A stretch of DNA of 64,000 nucleotides from Candidatus Gastranaerophilales bacterium (GTDB lineage: Bacteria; Cyanobacteriota; Vampirovibrionia; Gastranaerophilales; Gastranaerophilaceae): contig CALUPW010000008.1 in NCBI GenBank assembly GCA_944322785.1, forward strand, positions 33,343 to 97,342, read 5' to 3'. The notes below the pieces were generated by a model. That model saw only the letters and a program-made list of their open reading frames with translations. It had not been told where the DNA came from and made no database searches. Every line of letters begins with the position of its first letter. Position 1 is the first letter of the stretch. The position numbers were made by a program, and so were the translations under genes. Positions 18,216 to 26,858 of the stretch are shown one piece after another.

Positions 18216-19169
18216 ATGAAAGAATTTTTAACTTCACCGATAACAAAAACCACATCAAGAATTGCACTTGTAATTTTCATAGTTTTAAGCACCTTGATGT
18301 GCGTGTACAGATTTAAAACATATACCTACCTGACGGTTGTTTTTAATGAAGCAAGACCTGTCCGTAATAAAATTCCTGTTTATTATAAAGGCTATAGAAT
18401 AGGAAAGGTTGAAAAAATCAAACCGAGTAATGATTTTAAATCAACTATGGTAACAATTGTTCTTTACCCAAAACATTTAAAACTTCCGATAAACACAACG
18501 GCGCTTTTGACCCGTGAAAAAAGAGAACGGCGTGAAATCGATTTTATAAATTTGATTTATCCTGATGAGCCTTCAGATATTTCTTTAAGAAGCGGCGACA
18601 GGATAAACGGTTTTACCACGGTTGATATTGAAAGTTATTTTTCGACAAAAGCAATATCCGGCGACCTTGATAAAATAACAAACAATGTTAACGAGCTTAT
18701 TGAAAGTCTTAATGCAACCAGCAAAGCTCTTACAATGTTAATGGATGTTCTGACCGAAACCGTTAATGAAAACCGCCCGTCAATAAAAATTATGACAGGA
18801 AATCTTGCAAAAATGTCGGATAGTTTAAGAATTTTTGCATACAAATTAAACATTTCAATAAATGAACGCCAGCTTCAAAATACTTTTACAAATTTTGATA
18901 AAACTTCATCTAATGCAGTAATCACAACAGGCAATCTTGACGGAATTACCAGAAACATAAATATTTTTACGGATGATTTGAATAAAAATTCACCCGAAAT
19001 TTCAAAAACTATTTCAAATGCTGAAATGATAACAGGTAACATTGCCGAAATCACAAACGGTGTCAAAAACACTCTTTCTCAAAATTTCGGCGGATTAAGA
19101 CTGATTTTCGGAAAACCTGTTAAAAACAATTGTTATAAAAATTGCAATCCGTGCAGACATTGTAAATAA
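18216..19169 (+). CDS. MCE/MlaD-family lipid-transport protein
   Basis: Membrane-anchored substrate-binding subunit of an MCE lipid transporter, which moves phospholipid between the membranes. One N-terminal helix (about residues 15-33) precedes a single MCE domain (about 37-140, with GYRIGKVEKI). A long helical, weakly repetitive tail follows with recurring MTGN/TTGN words. The tail ends in a cysteine cluster C-x3-C-x2-C-x2-C, which is unusual. The permease and ATPase partners (MlaE, MlaF) are not beside it. It faces the TPR gene, the two stops abutting. Confidence 0.85.
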   Translation: MKEFLTSPITKTTSRIALVIFIVLSTLMCVYRFKTYTYLTVVFNEARPVRNKIPVYYKGYRIGKVEKIKPSNDFKSTMVTIVLYPKHLKLPINTTALLTREKRERREIDFINLIYPDEPSDISLRSGDRINGFTTVDIESYFSTKAISGDLDKITNNVNELIESLNATSKALTMLMDVLTETVNENRPSIKIMTGNLAKMSDSLRIFAYKLNISINERQLQNTFTNFDKTSSNAVITTGNLDGITRNINIFTDDLNKNSPEISKTISNAEMITGNIAEITNGVKNTLSQNFGGLRLIFGKPVKNNCYKNCNPCRHCK

Positions 19170-20468
19170 TTACTCAAGTCCTTCTGCCTTTTTATAGCAA
19201 ATCCGCGCTTCTTTAATCCGTTTTAAGGAAGTCAGGATATCGCCTTTAAGATTGTAGTTATAAGAATCTTTACACAACATAAGGCTTCTGTTTATGTTCT
19301 CAAGAGCTTCTTCATAATCATTCATCCTGTAATAAAGGTTTGCTATTCGATAATACCAGCGGTCATCCTGTTTATACTCAAGACTCCGCTGATAAGCTTT
19401 TATAGCTTCTTCGTAGCAGTCTGTTTCTTCCAGACATATCCCTTTATAGCCTAAGGCTTCCGGATCCTGATTTGACATTATCCGTTTGTTAAAATACTTA
19501 AGCGCATTATCATAATCTTTCATTCTATAATACACAACTCCAATATCAAAATCACCCCATAAGCTGTAATTAATTTTATAGTTTTCTTTTACCGTTTTCA
19601 TAAGCTCAATAGCTTTATCATATTCTTCAAGCTCCACATAAGACCTTATTTTATATATGAAAGCTCCTTCAAATTTTTCTTTTATCAGAATTCTGTTTGC
19701 GATATCAATACATTTTTTGTATTCTTTGCGGTCAAAATAGAAATCAAGAAGGTAGTAGTAACCATTTTCTATATGTTTTTTATTTTTACCTTTTGATGCA
19801 GCGTTAAAAATCATATCAACAGCCTCTTTTCCCCTGTCTGAATCCAGCAGCATTGTTACTCTTGCAGCAATAAATTTTTCACGAAAGCACAATCCTAATG
19901 CCCCGATCCAAAGGATTGCAAACAGCAGACACCCCATCGACGAAATCGGAATGTATAGTCTTTCATTTATTATTTTTTTAAACAGCAGCGGCAAATCTTT
20001 AACTGCGGCACCAATATCAAGAAAAGAAACATTTAATAATGCCCGCCAGTAAACATAACCCGCATCGTCACTCTGACATTCAAAAAATCTTTTATAATAA
20101 ACAACTGCTTCTTTATAATTATCTCTTTCGTACACTGCAAGATACGCCAGAGCCTTATAATCATAGCGGCTGCTTATTTTAAGCGCCTTTAAAAAGTATT
20201 TTTTGCCTGCATCATAGTCTTTTAAATAGCCTAATGTGATATATGCAAGAGCATTGTTTTTGTTCATCCGCAAAGCTTTTAGTACATATTTACGGGCTTT
20301 TTTGTAAAATCCGTAACTCATGAAAATTTCGGCAAGATTAGTATATGTCATAGAGGTAGCCTTGCCTGATTTAATAACACGCTGCAGCTTAAACCACATC
20401 CATATTCCGTTTAAAGGAGAGATATAATAATCTATTTCCTGATTTTCAACAATAGAATTCTCTGTCAT
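19170..20468 (-). CDS. TPR protein with one internal membrane segment
   Basis: 432 aa, made mostly of tetratricopeptide repeats: N-terminal units at about residues 38-150 and C-terminal ones at about 235-425 (VVYYRMKDYDNALKYFNKRI, IANLYYRMNDYEEALENINRS). Between them a hydrophobic stretch at about 186-208 (SMGCLLFAILWIGALGLCF) would cross the membrane once. A scaffold role is likely, partner unknown. The ATG is preceded by GGAAGG. Its stop abuts the end of the MCE gene. Confidence 0.82.
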   Translation of the reverse strand: MTENSIVENQEIDYYISPLNGIWMWFKLQRVIKSGKATSMTYTNLAEIFMSYGFYKKARKYVLKALRMNKNNALAYITLGYLKDYDAGKKYFLKALKISSRYDYKALAYLAVYERDNYKEAVVYYKRFFECQSDDAGYVYWRALLNVSFLDIGAAVKDLPLLFKKIINERLYIPISSMGCLLFAILWIGALGLCFREKFIAARVTMLLDSDRGKEAVDMIFNAASKGKNKKHIENGYYYLLDFYFDRKEYKKCIDIANRILIKEKFEGAFIYKIRSYVELEEYDKAIELMKTVKENYKINYSLWGDFDIGVVYYRMKDYDNALKYFNKRIMSNQDPEALGYKGICLEETDCYEEAIKAYQRSLEYKQDDRWYYRIANLYYRMNDYEEALENINRSLMLCKDSYNYNLKGDILTSLKRIKEARICYKKAEGLE

Positions 20469-21209
20469 TCTAACCTTCCTATTCCCGTTTACGGATTAGG
20501 AATGATAAAACTTTAAGATTTTTTACATTAGTTAATAAATAAAGTGAGGTGTGAAGCGTGAAGGGAGTTGAATGGATGAAAGGTTTGCTACAAAACATTC
20601 CCCTCTCCCTGCGGGAGAGGGCTAGGGTGAGGGGGCGGACTAATAAGTGAGGTCTGAAAGGTGAAGTGTGAAGGAAGTTGAACAGTTGAAAAGCAGAACG
20701 GTTGAAAAGTTGGTTACGTAATAAAATTTCGCATCTGTCTGCGGGATGCTAGTTCGAACCGGCGAAGAATGAGCCGTGTGAAACCGTATGCCGTATGGCT
20801 GAGGTTAGAATTTCCGACGAACTAAGCGAGTCGACGGAATTCAGGTGAGGGTCTGATAGTTGAAAGGTTTGTTTCGGAAAAAGATACTAGTGCACTAAGA
20901 TGTTTCGTTTTAAAAGGCGATAAGATCGTTACGTAAAAGCAAATTTCCTCTCCCTACGGGAGAGGGAAGAATTTCTTAATGAGCATAGCGAATTTAGGAA
21001 TTCGGGTGAGGGGGCGGACAGTCAATAGTCCGCAGGTTGTGGTAAATTTTAATTTACCGCATCAATTTCCTCTCCCTGCGGGAGAAGGTGACACTGAGTG
21101 TCGGGTGAGGGGGCAAACAAATTGTGAAAAGTGAAAGGTGTTGACTCCGCTCAGGATTACAAAATCAAACAGCCGGCAGGTTAGACCGATTTGCGAAAAA
21201 TTAAAAATT
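20469..21209. repeat. Gene-free block of REP-like palindromes and GTTGAAAGGTT-type words
   Basis: No supported gene in 740 bases. At least three units begin with a CCTCTCCCTGCGGGAGAGG-like hairpin and end with GGGTGAGGGGGC: 20600-20640, 20947-21020 and 21068-21117. The middle differs: a bare join in the first, a 35-base palindrome (20969-21003) in the second, and a short GACAC-TGA-GTGTC hairpin in the third. A second 35-base palindrome with the same ends (20808-20842) precedes another GGTGAGGG. Short words such as GTTGAAAGG and GTGAAGTGTGAAGG fill the rest. Related sequence recurs at 46925-47110. Confidence 0.75.
20969..21003. repeat. 35-base palindromic insert inside a REP-like unit
   Basis: Begins GAATTTC and ends GGAATTC, with a self-complementary stem. 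It has the same length and ends as the palindrome at 20808-20842, but the stem bases differ and still pair. This is what a mobile or structure-selected hairpin would show. Confidence 0.6.
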
Positions 21210-22223
21210 TTAGTAAACATTATTTTGGATTTTGCCATCGTCAAACGCTAAAATATTTTCAACCGTTGTATTCAAAATTCTGTTGATGGCTTCATGCGTA
21301 TCGTAGGCTATGTGTGGCGTCACTATTACATTATCAAGCTGTAAAAGTCTGTTATTCAAAACTGTTTTCTGCAAAGACTGTGTTGTCATTCTGCCGATAT
21401 CTACAAGATAATCAGGATCCGTAAGTGTTTCTTCGCTTTCTAAAACATCAAGACCTGCACCTGCTATTTTTTTGTCAATCAATGTATTGTAAAGCGCCTG
21501 AGTGTCAATTAATTCGCCGCGGGCTGTGTTTATTATAAATGCCGAAGGCTTCATCAAATCAAAAATTTCCTTGTTAAATAAATGATAGTTGTCCTTTGTA
21601 AGAGGAGAATGAAGCGAAATAAAATCAGAATTTTTTACTAATGTTTCAAAATCCGTATATTGAACGTTGTATTTCTCTTTTAAATCTTCTCTTTCTTTTA
21701 TGTCAAATCCCAGAATTTTCATTCCGACACCGTTTGCAAGCCTTGCCATTTCCGCTCCGATTGCGCCGAGTCCGACAATCCCGATTGTCTTGCCGAAAAT
21801 TTCGACCCCGATTGTTTTATGAGGATTAATGACCGACTTTTGCAAATCATTGTATGAATTTGTAACTTTTCTTGTGACATCGAAAAGAAGCGCAATTGCA
21901 AATTCTGCAACTGTCATATTCCCATAATTCGGAGTATTTTCAACATAAATTCCGTGCGATTTACAAAAATCAGTATCTATATGGTTGAACCCGACAGAGC
22001 GGAGTGCAATCAATTTTAAATTGTTGAATCTTTCAAGAACAGTTTTTGTCACACGTGAAGTTGTAAAACATGAAATTATCTCCGCATCTTTCCGACCTTC
22101 TGTTAAAACGGACAAATCATTGAGCGGCTCCTTTACAAGTTCAAACTTGAATTTTTCTCTGCATGCAGATTTTAAAAACTCAATTTCGTAATCCTGAACA
22201 TCAAAAAATACTATTTTTTTCAT
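21210..22223 (-). CDS. D-2-hydroxyacid dehydrogenase (D-lactate dehydrogenase type)
   Basis: NAD-dependent reductase of 2-oxoacids, most like D-lactate dehydrogenase, which would regenerate NAD from pyruvate in fermentation. 337 aa. The Rossmann motif GLGAIGAEMA lies near residue 152. Catalytic elements follow in order: RSVGFNHID, NTARGELIDTQAL (Arg), LDVLESEE (Glu) and TPHIAYDT (His). The start has only a weak ribosome binding site (CAGGGA). It is separated from the permease gene upstream by a terminator hairpin and so may have its own promoter. Substrate assignment is by overall pattern. Confidence 0.85.
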   Translation of the reverse strand: MKKIVFFDVQDYEIEFLKSACREKFKFELVKEPLNDLSVLTEGRKDAEIISCFTTSRVTKTVLERFNNLKLIALRSVGFNHIDTDFCKSHGIYVENTPNYGNMTVAEFAIALLFDVTRKVTNSYNDLQKSVINPHKTIGVEIFGKTIGIVGLGAIGAEMARLANGVGMKILGFDIKEREDLKEKYNVQYTDFETLVKNSDFISLHSPLTKDNYHLFNKEIFDLMKPSAFIINTARGELIDTQALYNTLIDKKIAGAGLDVLESEETLTDPDYLVDIGRMTTQSLQKTVLNNRLLQLDNVIVTPHIAYDTHEAINRILNTTVENILAFDDGKIQNNVY

Positions 22224-22275
22224 AAAAAATCCCTGTTGTTAATTCTTTTAAAAATTATAACCAACAGGGATTTTT
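22224..22275 (-). terminator. Long-loop terminator after the permease gene
   Basis: AAAAATCCCTGTTG pairs with CAACAGGGATTTTT around a roughly 24-base AT-rich loop, between the permease stop and the dehydrogenase start. Confidence 0.7.
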
Positions 22276-22303
22276 AATACATTAGACTGTTTATCAAGCC
22301 GAA

Positions 22304-23629
22304 TTAGTGTAAAAATCTCAGCCAGATATAAACCGTACTTAAAATCAATGATGTAATCATAACAACAACACCGTATTTTAAGAACTGCATAAATGAAATC
22401 GGGTGTCCGTGGTGAGCAGAAGTTTCGGAAACGATAACGTTTGCGGCAGCACCGATAATTGTAAGGTTTCCGCCAAGGCATGCACCCAGAGACAAACACC
22501 ACCATAGAGGCAACGTATAGTCAGCTCCCATAACATTTCTTATTTCAAGCAGCATAGGAGTCATTGTTGCTGTGTACGGAATATTATCAATAACACCGCT
22601 TATAAATCCTGATGCCCATAGAATAATCATTGCTGTTGCAGCTTGCGAACCTTCTGTAACTTTCAAAATCCATTTTGCCATTAGAGCAATTCCGCCTGAT
22701 GCTTCCAGACCGCCGATAATGATAAACAAGCCGATAAAGAAGAAAATTGTATTCCATTCAACATCGCAAAGAATATCTTTCGGCTTTTCAAACAAAAGCA
22801 AAAAGCTGGCGCCCAGCATTGCTGTAACGCAGGTTTCAATATGCGTGATATCATGAAGTATAAATCCTAAAATTACAAGAACCAGCACAATTCCGCTTCT
22901 TATCATTAAAGGAAAATCAGTAATCGTTTTTGAGTTGTCAAGATTTGCAACTTCAGCCATACGTTCTGGTGTTGTGTGAAGGTCCTTTTTAAAGAACATC
23001 CACAAAATTGCTAGAACAACAACCATGATTACAACAATTATCGGAGTTAATTCATTTACAAAATCCATAAATGAAAGTCCTGCGGCACTTCCGATAATAA
23101 TATTCGGAGGATCGCCGATAAGAGTAGCAGTTCCGCCGATGTTTGAGGCGAAAACTTCGGTCAGAAGATAAGGCACCGGATTGATGTCAAGTTTGCTTGC
23201 AATAAAAAACGTTACCGGCATAATCAAAATTACGGTTGTAACATTATCAAGAAATGCTGATGCAAAGGCCGTGAATGCGCCCAATGCAATCAAAACTCCG
23301 ACCGGATGGCCTTTTGTAAGTTTCAAAAGCTGATTTGCAATCCAGTTGAACATACCGCTTCTTGTTGCAATGCTCACAATAATCATCATTGAAACAAGAA
23401 GGAAAATTACGTTGAAATCAACAAAGTTGATAAAATAATGAGGATCAAGCCCTCCGTCTAAATTTTTTGTCTGACTGACAAGTCCCAGAAGAATGGTAAT
23501 TGCACCGCCTAAAAGTGCAATTGTTACTTTCGGGATTTTTTCGAGTGCAATAAACACGTATGCAATCAGCAAAATGCTTGCAGAAATTGCAACACTGTGC
23601 GCCTGCACTATACTGTGTAAAAATTCCAT
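22304..23629 (-). CDS. ArsB/NhaD-type ion permease
   Basis: Polytopic inner-membrane transporter of the ion-transporter superfamily, 441 aa, about 11-12 helices. Signature repeats are present: FLDNVTTVILIMP and GGTATLIGDPPNIIIGS in the first half, IDNIPYTATMTP and GGNLTIIGAAANVIV in the second. That two-fold arrangement is typical of NhaD Na+/H+ antiporters and the ArsB/P-protein group. The ion cannot be told from sequence. No arsenic genes are nearby, so a Na+ or carboxylate role is likelier. A strong AAGGGGG ribosome binding site precedes the ATG. Confidence 0.88.
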   Translation of the reverse strand: MEFLHSIVQAHSVAISASILLIAYVFIALEKIPKVTIALLGGAITILLGLVSQTKNLDGGLDPHYFINFVDFNVIFLLVSMMIIVSIATRSGMFNWIANQLLKLTKGHPVGVLIALGAFTAFASAFLDNVTTVILIMPVTFFIASKLDINPVPYLLTEVFASNIGGTATLIGDPPNIIIGSAAGLSFMDFVNELTPIIVVIMVVVLAILWMFFKKDLHTTPERMAEVANLDNSKTITDFPLMIRSGIVLVLVILGFILHDITHIETCVTAMLGASFLLLFEKPKDILCDVEWNTIFFFIGLFIIIGGLEASGGIALMAKWILKVTEGSQAATAMIILWASGFISGVIDNIPYTATMTPMLLEIRNVMGADYTLPLWWCLSLGACLGGNLTIIGAAANVIVSETSAHHGHPISFMQFLKYGVVVMITSLILSTVYIWLRFLH

Positions 23630-23716
23630 CTTTTTACCCCCTTCAATATTTACAAAATACGTGTAAATAATACAACAAACATGAGAAAAATGAAACTTGA
23701 GAGGGCATGAGGAATT

Positions 23717-24929
23717 TTACCACTTGTAATCATCTGCAATCTTCCAGCCGTCAAGCATGATAAGAGCAGTACAATATGCACCGACAGCAAGTGTTGCGTT
23801 TTCATGACCTTCAGGAGGTTCTGCATCAGCGCTTGTGTTGCAGCCACGCCAAATATAATTTTTTAAAGTCTCACGGTCAAATCCGTAGCCGTCAGGGTAA
23901 AGCCCTGCCCGAGGAATATTTAGTGCAAGAGTTCCCTTACCGCCATTATAAACTCTTGATTTTGCAGGGAAAATATAATATATAAACTGGTCACGTCCTA
24001 ACTGATTTGGTTTTGTTTCGCCGTTTATATCTACATAAAATGTGTAAAATGTTGTGATGTCATGATGTTGGGGATTTGGATTTTTATACATCCATCCGTA
24101 AAATGTTGTCCCGTCAGTGAGCGCATAAATTTTTGAATACCTGTCGGTATCGTCGTATTCGCTAACGGATGCTATATTTTGCAAATACGGTTCTATATAT
24201 CGCTCCATAAACTGCGGAGAAGAAAGTTCAAAATCCCAGTATTCTATATCTTCGTTATCTTTTATTGCAAAGTTTATTGCCTGAGATAGAACGGAATATG
24301 CTTTTTGAAGACGGGTAACAGTAACATTTTTCTGGTATTTGCCGATTAAAGAAGGCAATGTCATTGCAGCGACTATCCCGATTATGCCAAGCGTTATCAA
24401 AACTTCTGCCATGGTGAAGGCGGTTTTTCGGGACTTTTGCTGCCATAAGTGCCGGATTAAATTAACCGGCATTGATAGACTCTGACTTCCGTCAGAGTGA
24501 CGGGACGGAGTGCATGGTGTCCTGCTGCCTTCGTCACTTTGGACTTTGCGGTGAAGAATGTTTGACTCTGTACCCGTCATTCCGGCCTCCGAGCCGGAAT
24601 CTGTTGCTTTATTTAGAGATTCTGAATCACCAGGTAGGGGCATAAAATCTCGTTTCGACTCTCTCTCAACGGATTTTGCAGCCAGTTCAGGGTGACGGTA
24701 AGAAGAAGGTATGATTTTACCGCCTTCGTCACTCCGGCCTGCGAGCCGGAGTCTGTCTTTATCAGCATTGATAGATTCTGAGTCAAGCTCAGAATGACGC
24801 AGAAATTTTTCGCCTGAGGCTTCAAGACATGTAATTTTGAGATTATAACATAAGTCTAAACCGCAGCAGGAGCTTGTTTTACGGGTTGCCCCCCCCCCCC
24901 TGAAATTCAGTAATATCAATAGTTTTCAT
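23717..24929 (-). CDS. Type IV pilin-like protein, leader out of frame at a 12-G tract
   Basis: A prepilin-type protein: KTAFTMAEVLITLGIIGIVAA gives processing after Ala and a hydrophobic N-terminal helix, followed by a roughly 225-aa head ending LDGWKIADDYKW. The best leader start is ATG 24929 (AAAGGAG upstream), reading MKTIDITEFQ into 12 G (24900-24889). With 12 G it stops after GGGGNP; with 11 G it reads through to the pilin. Between tract and pilin lie about 130 codons made largely of palindromic repeats. A start at internal ATG 24472, giving a 20-residue leader, is possible but has no ribosome binding site. It follows the STAS-like gene by 27 bases. Confidence 0.75.
24478..24501. repeat. 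Palindromic repeat in the pilin leader (copy 1)
   Basis: GACTCTGAC-TTCC-GTCAGAG followed by TGAC; read in frame by the pilin-like gene. It has the same ends (GTCA...TC) as the copies at 24576, 24728, 24774 and 62575. Confidence 0.7.
24576..24601. repeat. Palindromic repeat in the pilin leader (copy 2)
   Basis: GTCATTCCGGC, loop, GCCGGAATC. Nearly identical to the copies at 24728-24753 and 62575-62600; read in frame. Confidence 0.8.
24728..24753. repeat. Palindromic repeat in the pilin leader (copy 3)
   Basis: GTCACTCCGGC, loop, GCCGGAGTC. Compared with copy 2, both stem arms change together (ATTCC/GGAAT versus ACTCC/GGAGT), which is compensatory change. Confidence 0.8.
24774..24798. repeat. 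Palindromic repeat in the pilin leader (copy 4)
   Basis: A 25-base palindrome, GATTCTGAG-TCAAG-CTCAGAATGAC, that encodes HSELDSES in the pilin frame. A diverged copy of the same length sits in leuS at 44908-44932. Confidence 0.8.
24889..24900. repeat. 12-base G/C homopolymer tract in a pilin leader
   Basis: Twelve C on the plus strand (G on the coding strand), 28 bases after the leader ATG at 24929. Tracts of this length are prone to slipped-strand mispairing. One base less would join leader and pilin. Confidence 0.9.
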
Positions 24930-24956
24930 ACTTTTCAAGCTCCTTTTGTTTTCTTG

Positions 24957-25235
24957 TTAAACCATCTCCAAATTCTTTAACGAAAATGAAGATAAAATAT
25001 TTTTTATATCTGCAGAAACAAATCGAAATTTCAATTTTTCCGCAGGAAGTTTTGTGTAAAGATAAGATGAAGTTAAAACAAGAACTTTAACCGCATCAAG
25101 CATGTTCATCGCTGACAAATCCAATTCCAAATCCCGAATTTCGGCTTTTTTAAGAATCTTTTTTATCTCTTTTGCAGCTTTCAATGGATTTGAAGAATTG
25201 AGGTGTATTAAATTTACACAATTAATTCCGTTCAT
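24957..25235 (-). CDS. STAS-like small protein (92 aa)
   Basis: The alternation INCVNLIHLNSS, LELDLSAMNMLDAVKVLVLTSS and LKFRFVSADIKNILSSFSL resembles STAS domains (anti-sigma antagonist fold): beta strand, D-S/M-x-x-x-D-type turn and helix, although the phosphorylatable Ser is not certain. I start it at ATG 25235, three bases after CGGAG; the longer TTG start at 25253 has no ribosome binding site. It is divergent from kdsD and lies directly upstream of the poly-G pilin-like gene, probably in one transcript. Function unproven. Confidence 0.6.
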   Translation of the reverse strand: MNGINCVNLIHLNSSNPLKAAKEIKKILKKAEIRDLELDLSAMNMLDAVKVLVLTSSYLYTKLPAEKLKFRFVSADIKNILSSFSLKNLEMV

Positions 25236-25346
25236 ACTCCGAACAACGAACAAAAATAAAGAATTTTTAATATTTTGGTTATTTTTAATACATTTATATG
25301 ATTTTATAATATACTTGAAGTGTAAAAAAGATTAGGAAGGTATGAT

Positions 25347-26333
25347 ATGGGTATCGTAATGGCTACAAAAAATATTAATGATCTTGCAAAAGAAGTTTTA
25401 ACAATCGAAGCTAATTCCATTCTCAGATTAAAAAATAATATCGGGGAAGAATTTGATAAAGCAATAGAAATTTTATACAACTGCAAAGGTCGTGTAATCG
25501 TTACAGGAATGGGGAAATCAGGACTTATCGGACGTAAAATTGCAGCGACTTTATCTTCAACCGGCACCCCGTCATATTTTTTACATCCTGCAGAAAGCAC
25601 CCACGGAGATTCAGGTATTATTACAAGAAATGATGTAATTATTGCGATTTCAAACAGCGGCGAAACGCAGGAACTCTTAAACCTTCTACCTCTTATCAAA
25701 CGCTTCGGTGTTACCATGATTGGTATGACAGGAAATCTGAATTCTACCCTTTCGCATGCAAGCGATGTAACTTTAGATATATCTGTTGAACGGGAAGCAT
25801 GTCCCTTAAACAAAGCTCCCACAGCCAGCACAACTGCAACTCTTGCAATGGGTGATGCTCTTGCTGTATGTCTTCTGGAAAAAAGAGGATTTACAGAAGA
25901 AGATTTTCTTATCTTCCACCCGTCAGGCGCTCTGGGCAAAGGCTTCCTGTATCGAGTAAAAGACCTTATGCTTGCTGACAAATCAAAACTTCCGATTGCG
26001 CATGAAAACGACAAATTTACCGATGTAATCGAAATTATTACGCAATTCAAACTCGGCATGGCAATGATTCTTGATAACAGCGGAACGTTAACCGGAGTTT
26101 TAACAGACGGAGATATAAGAAGAACTTTGTTGAAATACAATGACACCTCAAATCTTTTGATAAAAGATGTTATGACGAAAAATCCGAAAACGATTTCCTC
26201 TGATTCATACGGAGCCAGCGCTCTGAACATTATGGAAAAATATTCAATCACAGCACTTGCAGTTGTGGATGAGAACAACAAACCACTGGGTGTTATCCAT
26301 ATCCATGATTTGTTAAAGGCGGGAGTCGCATAA
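25347..26333 (+). CDS. kdsD: Arabinose-5-phosphate isomerase KdsD
   Basis: Interconverts ribulose-5-P and arabinose-5-P, the first step to Kdo. SIS domain (about residues 35-180) with TGMGKSGLIGRKIAATLSS and the STHGDSG site, followed by two CBS domains (about 210-328: LTGVLTDGDIRR, PLGVIHIHDLLKAG). 328 aa, normal length. GGAAGG lies seven bases before the ATG, and a TATAAT lies some 40 bases upstream. kdsC follows after two bases. Confidence 0.95.
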   Translation: MGIVMATKNINDLAKEVLTIEANSILRLKNNIGEEFDKAIEILYNCKGRVIVTGMGKSGLIGRKIAATLSSTGTPSYFLHPAESTHGDSGIITRNDVIIAISNSGETQELLNLLPLIKRFGVTMIGMTGNLNSTLSHASDVTLDISVEREACPLNKAPTASTTATLAMGDALAVCLLEKRGFTEEDFLIFHPSGALGKGFLYRVKDLMLADKSKLPIAHENDKFTDVIEIITQFKLGMAMILDNSGTLTGVLTDGDIRRTLLKYNDTSNLLIKDVMTKNPKTISSDSYGASALNIMEKYSITALAVVDENNKPLGVIHIHDLLKAGVA

Positions 26334-26335
26334 AT

Positions 26336-26827
26336 ATGAACGATTTGGATCAGAGAGCTTCAAAAATTAAACTCGTTGCATTTGATGTCGACGGTGTTAT
26401 GACTGACGGCGGAATAACTTATGATGAAAACGGGCTTGAATACAAAACGTTTGATGTGAAAGACGGCTTCGGAATTTCCATGTTAAATAAAAACGGATTT
26501 ATCACGGCAATTATTACAGGACGAAACAACGGAACCGTAAAACACCGTGCGGAAAATCTAAAATTCAAAGAAGTTCATCAGGGTTCTGAAAACAAAATAG
26601 AAACCTTAAACGAGATTTTGCACAAATACAATTTATCGTTTGAAAACACTGCATATATGGGTGATGATATCCCTGATATTTGTATTTTGCAAAAAGCGGG
26701 TCTTGCAGGGTGTCCTAATGATGCCGTTGAAGAAGTAAAACAAACTGTTCATTTCATATCATCAAAAAACGGCGGACATGGAGCAGTAAGAGAATTTTGC
26801 GACCTTATTCTTAAATCAAAAACATAA
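26336..26827 (+). CDS. kdsC: Kdo-8-phosphate phosphatase KdsC
   Basis: HAD phosphatase that removes phosphate from Kdo-8-P to give Kdo for the lipopolysaccharide core. The catalytic motif AFDVDGVMTDGGI (D-x-D), the IITGRNN motif II and the C-terminal YMGDDIPDICIL motif are all present. 163 aa, typical of the capless C0-type tetramer. Two bases after kdsD, so co-transcribed. kdsA, kdsB and waaA are not in this window. Confidence 0.93.
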   Translation: MNDLDQRASKIKLVAFDVDGVMTDGGITYDENGLEYKTFDVKDGFGISMLNKNGFITAIITGRNNGTVKHRAENLKFKEVHQGSENKIETLNEILHKYNLSFENTAYMGDDIPDICILQKAGLAGCPNDAVEEVKQTVHFISSKNGGHGAVREFCDLILKSKT

Positions 26828-26858
26828 CTAATTTAAACCGCAATACGGGGAGGAAAAC

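Noticed and set aside
20745..20800. Possible tRNA (a TTCGAACC word resembling a T-loop)
   Set aside because: No acceptor stem, anticodon stem or D-arm could be formed around it.
20600..21120. Possible CRISPR array
   Set aside because: The repeated units are palindromes of unequal length with variable middles and irregular spacing; no uniform repeat-spacer pattern and no cas genes.
21062..21244. 60-codon minus-strand frame beyond the dehydrogenase end
   Set aside because: Runs through REP-like repeats and overlaps the dehydrogenase C-terminus; no start signal.
25304..26281. Long minus-strand frame (325 codons) opposite kdsD
   Set aside because: It lies wholly opposite a clear KdsD gene, has no ribosome binding site and its translation shows no domain pattern.
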